Source of the DNA: Paenibacillus_AM sp052180255
Lineage (GTDB): Bacteria; Bacillota; Bacilli; Paenibacillales; NBRC-103111
Assembly (NCBI RefSeq): GCF_052180255.1
Contig: NZ_CP197466.1
Location: 3,286,001 to 3,350,000, forward strand
Direction: 5' to 3'
Length of the DNA stretch: 64,000 nt
Part shown: positions 7,430 through 15,221 of the stretch, one piece after another
How the letters are laid out: each line of letters begins with the position of its first letter
How positions within the stretch are numbered: position 1 is the stretch's first letter
Position numbers and translations under genes: made by a program
Notes under the pieces: generated by a model
Seen by the model: only the letters and a program-made list of their open reading frames with translations
Database searches by the model: none
Told to the model about the DNA's origin: nothing

Positions 7430-8869
7430 TTAATTATATTTAATTGCACATGTCTTGATCTCACTATAAAAATCAAGAGCAGCTTGACCTTGCTCTCTTG
7501 TATGCGAGCTCGACCATTTAGTTCCACCAAACGGTGCTTGATATTCAACGCCAGCTGTTTCTTGATTCACGCGAACCATACCGACCTCAGCATCGTCCAA
7601 GAACCGTAATGCTTGATTCAAATCCTTCGTAAATACAGAAGCGCTAAGACCAAATATCGTTGCATTGCATAGAGCAACAGCATGTTCATAATGATCTGCT
7701 TCTAACACAACAGCAACTGGACCGAATATTTCTTCCTGTACCAACGGATGATCGCTGCTTACTCCAGACACAACAAGCGGGGTAATAAAGTAGCCCTCAT
7801 CTTCCGACACTTTAGCTTTACATTCCGCTAAGACTTGTGCTTGCTCGCGTGCCATCGTCACATAGGCCATTACACTATCATACTGATACCCAGAAGCAAC
7901 AGGACCAAGATAAGCTTTAGAATCGAGTGCTGGTGCCACAACGATAGTTTCCATTGCTGCTTGCAACGCTGCTGTAAAAGCCGGCATGATCTCGCGCTCT
8001 ACAATGATACGACTCGTTGCCGTACATTTCTGTCCTGCCGATCGGAATGCACCACTAAGGATAGCTGGGATTGCTAGATTTAGATCTGCATCTTTAAGTA
8101 CAACAGCTGCATTCTTTCCGCCCATCTCAGTCTGATACTTGATATTGCGTCTAGCGCATATCGAGGCTATTCGTTGTCCTGTAGAAGTTGATCCGGTGAA
8201 TGAGATTGCATTCAAATTACATTGTTCTAGCAATACATCCCCGATCTTACTTCCTTTACCGATTACTAAATTAATGATGCCTGCAGGCAATCCAGCTTGT
8301 GCGAATATTTGTATCATTTTCGTAGCTGTTAAGCATGCATACTCCGCAGGCTTCCAGACGATCGTATTTCCGCACAGAAGCGCAGGTGCTATTTTCCAAA
8401 TCGGAATTGCAACTGGAAAGTTCCACGGTGTAATAATGCCCACAACACCAAGCGGCACTCGCTTTGTATATTGCAGTACACCCGCTTCTGATGCTGGAAT
8501 CACACTGCCATTCGCACGCACACCTTCTGCCGCATAATATTTAAGCAAATTGACGCCACGCATCACTTCGCCTTTCATTTCGGTAATGGGTTTCCCCATC
8601 TCACGACTCGCGAGAATTGCTAGCTCTTCTAGGCTTGACTCAAGTGCTGACGCCAGACGACCTAGCACATCGCCACGCTTCGCCTGACTCATTCCCGCCC
8701 AATTCGGCTGAGCCATTCTTGCAGCTTGTTCGGCTTGGAGCACTTCACTTGCACCTGACAAATGAATAACACCAATTTGTTCCTTCACATTCGAAGGGTT
8801 ATTCACGATGAGTTCACCATCAGTAGGAGTAGACCACTCCCCACCAATCCAATTCTGACTATGCATCAT
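7430..8869 (-). CDS. Aldehyde dehydrogenase, probable 2,5-dioxovalerate (alpha-ketoglutarate semialdehyde) dehydrogenase
   Basis: A 479-residue NAD(P)-dependent aldehyde dehydrogenase of the classical family. It has PWNFPVAIP for cofactor binding, catalytic glutamate in TEMGGKN, nucleophilic cysteine in GQKCTATSR and EEIFGPVAVV in the catalytic domain. It lies 24 nt downstream of a DapA-family lyase gene on the same strand. The pair lyase plus aldehyde dehydrogenase is the classical way to turn hydroxyproline-derived or sugar-acid-derived intermediates into 2-oxoglutarate. The nearby dehydrogenase subunits favour the hydroxyproline route, but a glucarate-type route (YcbC/YcbD in B. subtilis) cannot be excluded. 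Confidence 0.85.
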   Translation of the reverse strand: MMHSQNWIGGEWSTPTDGELIVNNPSNVKEQIGVIHLSGASEVLQAEQAARMAQPNWAGMSQAKRGDVLGRLASALESSLEELAILASREMGKPITEMKGEVMRGVNLLKYYAAEGVRANGSVIPASEAGVLQYTKRVPLGVVGIITPWNFPVAIPIWKIAPALLCGNTIVWKPAEYACLTATKMIQIFAQAGLPAGIINLVIGKGSKIGDVLLEQCNLNAISFTGSTSTGQRIASICARRNIKYQTEMGGKNAAVVLKDADLNLAIPAILSGAFRSAGQKCTATSRIIVEREIMPAFTAALQAAMETIVVAPALDSKAYLGPVASGYQYDSVMAYVTMAREQAQVLAECKAKVSEDEGYFITPLVVSGVSSDHPLVQEEIFGPVAVVLEADHYEHAVALCNATIFGLSASVFTKDLNQALRFLDDAEVGMVRVNQETAGVEYQAPFGGTKWSSSHTREQGQAALDFYSEIKTCAIKYN

Positions 8870-8893
8870 TTGCAGGCATCCCCAATCTTTGAA

Positions 8894-9787
8894 TTAATTC
8901 GTGCTAATCGCAAGGTTCGATTTTGTTGCATATTCAAAAGCAGCCTTAATTGCCACTTCCTCTTCAGGCGTCAAACCTAAACGTGGTGGGCGACAAGGAC
9001 CTACAGGACGTCCTACAAGCTCCATCGTATATTTAATAGCCTGAACCAGCCTTGGACCTGCATCATAATGGAATAATGGTACGAGACGACGGAACAGCTC
9101 TAACGCCTCTGTTAATTTTCCTTGTTGGGATAATTCAAATACCTCTACGCTTTCTCTAGGCATTGCATTAACAAAGCCTGCAATCCAGCCCGTCGCACCG
9201 GCGATTGCACCTTCCATCGCCAAATCATCCACACCGACCATCAATTCAAGATCCGTCTCACGAATAACGTCATGCATACGGCGAATGTCACCCGAGAATT
9301 CTTTTACAGCAACGATATTATCGAATTCAGCTAATTTCTTCAAAATACGCGGAGTTAAGTCTACTGGGTAGTCGTGTGGGTTGTTATATACGATAACTGG
9401 CAAACCTACATTCGCTACTGCTTCATAGTGTGCAATCACTTCTGCTTCACTTGGCTTATAGTTAATTGGTGGCAATGCCATAACACCTGCTGCACCTTTT
9501 TCCATCGAAAATCTTACCCACTCCGTCGCTTGCTTCGTTGATGGAGCAGCTGAACCCACAACAACTGGAACACGACCAGCAGCAGCTTCGATCGTCGTTT
9601 CAATGACTTTCGCGCGCTCTTCTCTAGTAAATGTTGCATATTCTCCCAATGAACCTGTCGGGATAATACCGTGCACACCTTGCTCGATCAGCCAATTGAT
9701 ATGATCATGTATTCCTCTGTAATCAACCTCATAATCATTTGTAAAAGGGGTAATCGTTGCTACATAAACGCCTGGAAACTTTGCCAT
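8894..9787 (-). CDS. DapA/N-acetylneuraminate-lyase family protein, probable pyrroline-4-hydroxy-2-carboxylate deaminase
   Basis: A 297-residue class I aldolase-fold protein. It has the GSLGEYATFTREER nucleotide-free phosphate-type loop of the DapA family, the tyrosine in IVYNNPHDYP and the Schiff-base lysine in IVAVKEFSGD. The best functional guess is deamination/dehydration of the imino acid formed from D-hydroxyproline, feeding the adjacent aldehyde dehydrogenase with 2-oxoglutarate semialdehyde. A true lysine-pathway dihydrodipicolinate synthase is less likely because of the gene context and the GLTPEEEVAIK tail. A -24/-12 element lies 49 bp upstream, and GAGAGGAG precedes the ATG. Confidence 0.82.
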   Translation of the reverse strand: MAKFPGVYVATITPFTNDYEVDYRGIHDHINWLIEQGVHGIIPTGSLGEYATFTREERAKVIETTIEAAAGRVPVVVGSAAPSTKQATEWVRFSMEKGAAGVMALPPINYKPSEAEVIAHYEAVANVGLPVIVYNNPHDYPVDLTPRILKKLAEFDNIVAVKEFSGDIRRMHDVIRETDLELMVGVDDLAMEGAIAGATGWIAGFVNAMPRESVEVFELSQQGKLTEALELFRRLVPLFHYDAGPRLVQAIKYTMELVGRPVGPCRPPRLGLTPEEEVAIKAAFEYATKSNLAISTN

Positions 9788-9835
9788 CTTGTCATTCTCC
9801 TCTCAATTAAGTGGTAATACCTCACTTCACTTTAT

Positions 9836-9852
9836 TGCAAGAATCGTACCTA
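9836..9852 (-). promoter_or_regulatory. Candidate sigma-54 (-24/-12) promoter of the dapA-like/aldehyde dehydrogenase operon
   Basis: On the minus strand TAGGTACGATTCTTGCA has the exact GG-N10-GC spacing and a perfect TTGCA -12 half. The expected start is near 9825, giving a leader of about 38 nt. Confidence 0.65.
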
Positions 9853-9857
9853 CTTTT

Positions 9858-11171
9858 TCAAATTGCCTTCATTTTCCGTAAAGAAGAAGATAATATTTTT
9901 TCTTCCTCCCGGTACTTTGCAACTGTACGACGTGAGATTTCAATTCCTTTTTTCTGCAGCATATTAGCTATAATCTGATCTGACAGCGGCTTTCGCTTGT
10001 CTTCTTCATGGATATAAGCTCGAATCGTACTTTTCACAGCCCTTGATGAAATATCCTCACCCTCTGCGGTCTGAATCCCATTGGTAAAAAAGTACTTCAG
10101 TTCATAAATACCCTTCGGTGTATCAATAAACTTATTCTTGATCGCCCGACTTACCGTTGATTCATGAATGCCGAGCATATCGGATAAATGTTTCAAATTC
10201 ATCGGTCGTAAGCTGCCATTCTCACCTTCAAAAAAGGACATCTGCTCCTGAACAATCGCATAAATCACTCGAAAAATCGTATCATTCCTATATTCCAAGC
10301 TGCGCATCAGCCACTGAGCCGACTTCAATTGTTCTTGAATGTATATAGCAACTTCATCGCTATGAGCGCCTTTGACAAGATCCACATATTCTCGATTGAT
10401 CGTAACTTTGGAGAACATATTACGCTTCATCTCAATGACTAGATTGTTATTTTCAAAAGAGATTTCCGCGTCCACAATAACATTCTGACGTTCATGTTGA
10501 GCGCATACGAGACCCGGATGTGGATTCAAAGTTCGTATATATTCTAAAATATTAGACACATTTCTCTCATTTATGTTTAATTCTTTAGATATTCTGTCGT
10601 ATTTTCCCTTAGCTAGTTCAGTCAGGTAGCCCATTACAATCTCCATAGCACCTACTGGAGCCTCATTATCACGCTTAATTTGAATAGCCAAACATTCCTG
10701 CAAGTTCCTGCCCCCAATACCTGCTGGATCGAAGGTGTGAAGCTTTTGGAGAGCGTCTTCAACTTCTTTATGCGTTAAATAAAGAACCTGGGCAGCTTCC
10801 TCTAGCGTAACGGTTAGATATCCGGCATCACTTAAGTTCCCAGCAAAATAGGAAATGGCTTTGAATTCTGCAGCTGTATAGGGTGTCATTCGCAGTTGCT
10901 GCATGACCCAGTTTTCCAGTGTATCGACATGGATAGCTAAGCTGTTGATGGTATCCAATTGATCATAGCGTTCATTAAAGCGCTTACTTTTTGTTGAAAA
11001 AGGATTCTGTTTCCACTCCACTTCGATTAATGGATTCTCACTGGCCCGTTCTTGCAAATATGAATTCAATTCCGCGTTTGAGAGCTGAAGAATATGAATG
11101 GATTGCTTTAACTCAGGGGTCATGTATAGTTTGATCTGCTGCTCCTGATTCAAGCTGTAGGTCATGTTCAT
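9858..11171 (-). CDS. sigL: RNA polymerase sigma-54 factor SigL (RpoN)
   Basis: A 437-residue protein, the usual length for SigL of Bacillales. The glutamine/leucine-rich activator-interaction region is at residues 1-45 (QSIHILQLSNAEL). The core-binding domain spans the middle. The helix-turn-helix (LGIHESTVSRAIKNK) and the RpoN box (ISRRTVAKYREEEK) are near the C-terminus. It directs RNA polymerase to -24/-12 promoters and needs an AAA+ enhancer-binding activator, none of which is encoded in this window. AAAGGGTGA precedes the ATG. A near-perfect sigma-54 promoter lies 41 bp upstream, suggesting autoregulation. Confidence 0.97.
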   Translation of the reverse strand: MNMTYSLNQEQQIKLYMTPELKQSIHILQLSNAELNSYLQERASENPLIEVEWKQNPFSTKSKRFNERYDQLDTINSLAIHVDTLENWVMQQLRMTPYTAAEFKAISYFAGNLSDAGYLTVTLEEAAQVLYLTHKEVEDALQKLHTFDPAGIGGRNLQECLAIQIKRDNEAPVGAMEIVMGYLTELAKGKYDRISKELNINERNVSNILEYIRTLNPHPGLVCAQHERQNVIVDAEISFENNNLVIEMKRNMFSKVTINREYVDLVKGAHSDEVAIYIQEQLKSAQWLMRSLEYRNDTIFRVIYAIVQEQMSFFEGENGSLRPMNLKHLSDMLGIHESTVSRAIKNKFIDTPKGIYELKYFFTNGIQTAEGEDISSRAVKSTIRAYIHEEDKRKPLSDQIIANMLQKKGIEISRRTVAKYREEEKILSSSLRKMKAI

Positions 11172-11211
11172 GCGAGCTCACCCTTTCTCAGCGATAGATG
11201 ATTTTATTATA

Positions 11212-11228
11212 TGCAATTATCGTGCCAA
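11212..11228 (-). promoter_or_regulatory. Candidate sigma-54 (-24/-12) promoter upstream of sigL
   Basis: On the minus strand TTGGCACGATAATTGCA equals the consensus at every defined position. The -12 GC lies about 42 bases before the sigL ATG. Confidence 0.8.
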
Positions 11229-11308
11229 GTTTAACCAATTTTTTATAGAAAAAGAATTCGTTGTAGTAGTGACTGCGAGTCTTCTCTTTGCAGGTAGCGA
11301 CTGCGGGT

Positions 11309-11414
11309 CGTCTAAGTCCTTCCACACGCTGTTGAAATTGTATTCCTCTGATTAGGTTGGAAGGCAGGAATACAATTTCAAAGGCGTGCCGCTCCGCTTT
11401 CCATGACTTAGACG
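11309..11414 (+). repeat. Structured repeat, copy A
   Basis: Nested inverted repeat. The outer arms are CGTCTAAGTC (11309-11318) and its exact complement (11405-11414). The inner arms are 16 bp (11332-11347 with 11366-11381). They are closed by CACGC/GCGTG across a constant TG/AG internal loop. It shares the junction CGCTGTTGAAA and TTTCAAAGGCG with copies B, C and D. It lies upstream of the sigL promoter; no gene is visible in 11172-11797. Confidence 0.85.
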
Positions 11415-11466
11415 TCCCTCCATCTTACATGGGAGAAGTTGCAGCCACCATTCCCCCCATAGACAC

Positions 11467-11519
11467 AAAAAAGCAGCCATTACGGAGACAAATTCATGTC
11501 CCGTAATGACCGCTTTTTT
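11467..11519. terminator. Terminator downstream of the P-type ATPase gene
   Basis: The inverted repeat AAAAAAGC..CCATTACGG / CCGTAATG..GCTTTTTTT has A and T runs on both sides, so it can stop transcription from either direction. Confidence 0.75.
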
Positions 11520-11659
11520 TGCAACTATCTTGCTAAGTAGCAGACAAGAGGTTGCTGCAAATGTTTTCTCCTCGTGCGATCTTCAAAGAAGGAGCACAAT
11601 TCCTACATCAGAGAAGTTACCTTCACTATGCCTCCCTCCCAAAGTGGAAGGGGAGCGGA

Positions 11660-11774
11660 GGAGAAAGGAGGTACTGGAAGAGCGAAGCGCTCGCCTTTGA
11701 AATCGTGAATACACCAACCTAACCTAATCAACTATTCACGATTTCAACAGCGACTGAAAGCACCTTCTTTCTCC
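11660..11774 (-). repeat. Structured repeat, copy B
   Basis: The outer arms are 13 bp with one G-U type pair (11660-11672 with 11762-11774). The inner arms are 15 bp (11697-11711 with 11733-11747). The constant TCGC..GCGA junction with its 2x2 internal loop is present. It is in inverse orientation to copy A and shares the loop sequence TGATTAGGTT with it. It lies just beyond the 3' end of the P-type ATPase gene. Confidence 0.85.
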
Positions 11775-11797
11775 GCAGCGCCCACTCCCACTCCCAC

Positions 11798-13732
11798 CTA
11801 CCTCAGCAACCGCAATCCGTTCAAGATAACAAGAATCGTGCTACCCTCATGTCCAATAACCCCTAATGGAAGCGGTACACCGATGACAAAGTTGGAAATA
11901 ATCAGCGATGCGATGATCGTCAGCGCGAACACCATGTTCATCTTCACAATCTTCTTCAAACGTCTGCCCAGCACGATCGCTTCATGGATTTTTTTCAGAT
12001 CATCATTCATCAGAATCATATCCGCAGTCTCCAGAGCAGCGTCACTTCCCATAACACCCATCGCAATACCAACTGTCGCTGTTGCTAGTGCGGGTGCATC
12101 ATTGACACCATCGCCGACCATGCCGACTTTACCATGTTTGTCTTTCAATTGCTTAATCACATTCAGCTTATCTTCAGGCAGTAATTCGGCGAATACCATA
12201 TCGTTTTCAATGCCCACCTCTTGCGCAATCGCATGTGCGGTCATTTTCTGGTCACCTGTTAGCATCGCAACCCGAACGCCACTTTCTCTTAGCTTCGCAA
12301 TAAAGCTTTTTACCTCAGGTCTTACACGGTCCTGCAAACCGATAATACCCGCAATTCCTTGTGAGTTTTGCAGTACAATAACGGTCTTACCTTGTTTCTC
12401 AAGATCGTGAATCTGCAAAGCAACCTGCTGATTCTCTTTCAAATCCTCTTCAACAAAACCTGGCTTACCAATTTTCCATGAATCCACGCAATAACTAGCT
12501 TCAATTCCCCAACCTGTGTGAGATTCAAAATCCATCGGTCTTCTTATTTCTAACGACATTTCACTCGCTTTTTGGACGATTGCTTTCGCAATTGGATGTG
12601 CGGACAAGCTTTCAAGGGATGCTGCAATTTGAATAAACTGCTCCTCCGTGTATCCTTGGAAAGTTCGTATATCGGTTACAGCTAGTTTTCCATGCGTAAG
12701 GGTACCCGTTTTATCAAAAGCAATAACTTCGACCTGCGCTAAGTTCTCAATATGCGCGCCACCCTTAAACAACATACCTTTCCTAGCACCATTCGAAATC
12801 GCAGACAGTACGGCTGGCATAATGGAAGCAACAAGTGCACAAGGAGACGCGACGACTAAGAATACCATTGCTTTATAAAAAGTTTCATTCCAGCTCCATC
12901 CAAACACAAAATGCGGTAAGAACATCAGTACAGCAGTGACAAGTAAAATGACTCTAGCATAAATGCGTTCGAACTTTTCCATAAATACTTGCGATTTCGG
13001 CATTTCACTTTGTGCTTCTTGCACCAGACGAATGATTTTAGAAAATAAACTTGATTCACTGCGTTCTTTCACTTCAATGAATAAAGCCCCTTGCCCATTA
13101 AGCGTTCCTGCAAATACTTCACTACCTGCCGTTTTATCAACCGGAATGGATTCGCCCGTAATCGAAGCCTGATCAACTGCTGAAATTCCTTCTTTAACAG
13201 TACCGTCCGCGGGAATTCGTTCACCTGGTTTTACGATTACAACATGACCAACCTCTAAGCTTTCAATCGGAACTTCAATCTCTTTCCCTTCTTGAAATAA
13301 AATAGCCGTTTCAGGCTTCATTCCCATTAAAGCAGACAAGTCTTTGGAACTACGATTCATCGTAAACGTTTCAAGCGCACCACTTAATGCAAAAATAAAG
13401 ATAAGCATCGCACCTTCTGCCCAGTACCCGATACATGCAGCGCCCACAGCAGCAAGCAGCATTAATAAATTGACGTCCAGATCCTTTTCTTTAAATAAAG
13501 TAATTAGACCTTCCTTTGCCTTGGCGTAGCCGCCGATGATATATGCAGCCAAGTACATGAGGTAAACAGGTCCATCCGTATAATGTCCCCAGATCCAAGC
13601 AATGGCCATGAGAACACCACTTATTAATGCTCCTGTGATTTCTCCATATTGTTCTATAAAATGAACCCACTTTTCTTTCTTCAACGATAAAGATTGTGTC
13701 GATGTTTTTGTATGACTGATTGATTGACTCAT
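11798..13732 (-). CDS. pfeT: P1B-type metal-transporting ATPase, PfeT/ZosA-like iron (zinc/cobalt) exporter
   Basis: 644 residues. It has the phosphorylation motif DKTGTLT at D340, the TGES actuator motif (192-195), an SPC metal motif in the membrane helix (296-298) and a final helix HEGSTILVILNGLRLL. SPC plus HEGxT defines the P1B-4 subgroup, whose B. subtilis member PfeT/ZosA exports Fe(II). There is no N-terminal heavy-metal-associated domain, also as in PfeT. The upstream region carries a perfect PerR-type box and several Fur-type boxes, fitting peroxide and iron control. Zinc or cobalt cannot be excluded from sequence alone. Confidence 0.88.
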   Translation of the reverse strand: MSQSISHTKTSTQSLSLKKEKWVHFIEQYGEITGALISGVLMAIAWIWGHYTDGPVYLMYLAAYIIGGYAKAKEGLITLFKEKDLDVNLLMLLAAVGAACIGYWAEGAMLIFIFALSGALETFTMNRSSKDLSALMGMKPETAILFQEGKEIEVPIESLEVGHVVIVKPGERIPADGTVKEGISAVDQASITGESIPVDKTAGSEVFAGTLNGQGALFIEVKERSESSLFSKIIRLVQEAQSEMPKSQVFMEKFERIYARVILLVTAVLMFLPHFVFGWSWNETFYKAMVFLVVASPCALVASIMPAVLSAISNGARKGMLFKGGAHIENLAQVEVIAFDKTGTLTHGKLAVTDIRTFQGYTEEQFIQIAASLESLSAHPIAKAIVQKASEMSLEIRRPMDFESHTGWGIEASYCVDSWKIGKPGFVEEDLKENQQVALQIHDLEKQGKTVIVLQNSQGIAGIIGLQDRVRPEVKSFIAKLRESGVRVAMLTGDQKMTAHAIAQEVGIENDMVFAELLPEDKLNVIKQLKDKHGKVGMVGDGVNDAPALATATVGIAMGVMGSDAALETADMILMNDDLKKIHEAIVLGRRLKKIVKMNMVFALTIIASLIISNFVIGVPLPLGVIGHEGSTILVILNGLRLLR

Positions 13733-13768
13733 TGAGTAACACTCCTTTTAAATGAATTTGACTGTGAA

Positions 13769-13850
13769 TGATAATCGTTATTATTGCCCTTAAAATGGCT
13801 CATGCTGTTCCCCCGAAAGGGAACAGCATGATTGAGAATGATATTCATTT
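13769..13850. repeat. Control unit 1: Fur-type box, hairpin, Fur-type box
   Basis: An 82-bp unit runs TGATAATCGTTATTA (13769-13783), CCCTTAAAATGG, a 13-bp hairpin TCATGCTGTTCCC..GGGAACAGCATGA, then TGAGAATGATATTCA (13833-13847). The two end motifs fit the 7-1-7 Fur consensus TGATAATNATTATCA with few mismatches. It is nearly repeated at 13978-14059. Confidence 0.75.
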
Positions 13851-13884
13851 TTACTTTAGGCATAATTTTTGTATTCAGGAAACT

Positions 13885-13899
13885 TTATAATAATTATAA
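13885..13899. promoter_or_regulatory. PerR box
   Basis: TTATAATAATTATAA is a perfect match to the PerR consensus TTATAATNATTATAA. It lies between the two Fur-hairpin units, in the divergent region between the P-type ATPase and ydjM genes. PerR control is known for B. subtilis pfeT. Confidence 0.75.
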
Positions 13900-13977
13900 T
13901 AATTTAAAAATTAATCTAAATCAATATGCGATCGCCTATTGCCTTGATTTATTTGCTCCCCTTTTTCATAATTATAA

Positions 13978-14059
13978 TGATAATCATTATTACTTCCCTT
14001 AAAATGGCTCATGCTGTTCCCCTAGATGAGGAACAGCATGAGTGAGAATGATATTCATT
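13978..14059. repeat. Control unit 2: Fur-type box, hairpin, Fur-type box
   Basis: The second copy of the 82-bp unit, offset by 209 bp. TGATAATCATTATTA is at 13978-13992 and TGAGAATGATATTCA at 14043-14057, flanking a CTCATGCTGTTCC..GGAACAGCATGAG hairpin with a changed loop. Weaker similarity continues about 40 bp further (CATAA-TTTTG-GTAT-GGCAA-TTATAAT), indicating a longer ancestral duplication. Confidence 0.75.
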
Positions 14060-14242
14060 GTTGTCTTTATACATAAGTTTTGCGTATAGGCAATTTATAA
14101 TGCGATTATATGCGATAACCATTTCCAAGTCAATCAAAAAAATCAAATAAATCACGATAGATATGAGATCATATGTTTGCTATAATGGATTGTTGCTGAA
14201 TCATGAATTGTTACAGCTTAGATCAACTTGGAGGATCATTTC

Positions 14243-14731
14243 ATGCTACAAAAAACCCATAGCCTTGCTGGATTACTTGCTGCAGAGAGTGTTGTCTTAT
14301 CGATGAACCAACCGCTATTATCATGGGAAGCCGCTGCTGCACTTATGATTGGCTGTATCGCTGGTCCACTGGCTGACATAGATAAACAGGGCTCCACAAT
14401 GGCCAAAATCTTGTTCCCGTTATCTGCTCTGCTTCGAATTTTGAAAGTGCGCCACCGTACAATGACTCATTCTATCCTTTTTCTCATCGTATTAGGTTTG
14501 CTGCTTTCTCCAGTACCAAGTCTTTACAAGTGGTCATTTATTATCGCCTATGCTTCACACCCCTTGATTGATCTACTAAATGTTCAGGGTGTTGCGCTCT
14601 TATGGCCATTTAAGTTAAAATTCCGTCTACTGCCGAAATATCTCGCAATAGAAACGGGTTCATCTGGGGAGCTTATCGTTCGTGGTATTCTTATTGGATT
14701 CATGGTGTGGAAGGTGGTTGAAATCTTATGA
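14243..14731 (+). CDS. YdjM-like membrane-bound metal-dependent hydrolase (DUF457)
   Basis: About 162 residues with the family motifs ADIDKQGSTMAK, VRHRTMTHS and YASHPLIDLLN, which place histidines and aspartates as metal ligands between membrane segments. The ATG at 14243 is preferred because GGAGG lies eight bases before it; the earlier TTG at 14228 overlaps that site. B. subtilis YdjM/YfhP are the nearest familiar relatives, and the substrate is unknown. It is divergent from the iron-type ATPase gene across the PerR/Fur region and overlaps the following IF-3-like gene by four bases. Confidence 0.83.
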   Translation: MLQKTHSLAGLLAAESVVLSMNQPLLSWEAAAALMIGCIAGPLADIDKQGSTMAKILFPLSALLRILKVRHRTMTHSILFLIVLGLLLSPVPSLYKWSFIIAYASHPLIDLLNVQGVALLWPFKLKFRLLPKYLAIETGSSGELIVRGILIGFMVWKVVEIL

Positions 14732-15213
14732 TAATGAATGAGAAAATTAAAGCATCTGAGGTCGTACTAACGGGTGTGAATGGTGAGGATTTAGGTATAG
14801 TTGCAACCCAAGAGGCGCTGCGTCTTGCCAAAGAATTGAAAGTCGATCTGGTCTGTCTTTCTCTTACCTCAAGTCCCCCACCTTGTAAGCTCGCTAGTCG
14901 AGGAGACGTTAAGAATGAGAAAAACAAGGAAAAGCAGCAAGAACGTAAAGCAGCAAAAGGGATGAAAACCAAAGAAATTAAGCTTTCCCCTTCGATTGAA
15001 GATCATGATTACGATACGAAAAAACGTCAAGCAGAGCGTATATTAGCTGCCGGAGATGCCGTTCAATTGACCGTTCAAGTTGACAAAAAAAAGACAGAAC
15101 CCGCTAAGATTCTAGCTGAGCAGCTTCTGCAGGATTTATCTACTTATGGTAAGCCCGAAACGGGCCTACAAATAAACGGAAAACATGTCATAATCGTCAT
15201 TAAACCGACCTAA
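14728..15213 (+). CDS. Divergent translation initiation factor IF-3 paralog
   Basis: 161 residues alignable to IF-3 from end to end. The N-domain is NEKIKASEVVLTGVNGEDLGI..EALRLAKELKVDLV, followed by a lysine-rich linker helix. The C-domain is KEIKLSPSIEDHDYDTKKRQAERIL. The final strand reads INGKHVIIVIKP where typical IF-3 has a DGR-type segment, and the conserved G-R-E stretch in the C-domain is replaced by DKKKTEP. It has no rpmI-rplT neighbours, unlike the main infC. The start ATG overlaps the ydjM stop (ATGA), and no strong ribosome site precedes it, suggesting coupling. It may modulate ribosomes under stress; the function is unknown. Confidence 0.85.
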   Translation: MIMNEKIKASEVVLTGVNGEDLGIVATQEALRLAKELKVDLVCLSLTSSPPPCKLASRGDVKNEKNKEKQQERKAAKGMKTKEIKLSPSIEDHDYDTKKRQAERILAAGDAVQLTVQVDKKKTEPAKILAEQLLQDLSTYGKPETGLQINGKHVIIVIKPT

Positions 15214-15221
15214 CAAGTAAT

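Noticed and set aside
11164..11700. Short plus-strand open frames in the sigL to P-type ATPase gap
   Set aside because: They run through structured repeat copies and a terminator, lack ribosome sites and encode no recognisable sequence.
11838..12410. 190-residue plus-strand frame opposite the P-type ATPase gene
   Set aside because: Serine/isoleucine-rich translation typical of an antisense shadow; the minus-strand ATPase motifs are unambiguous.
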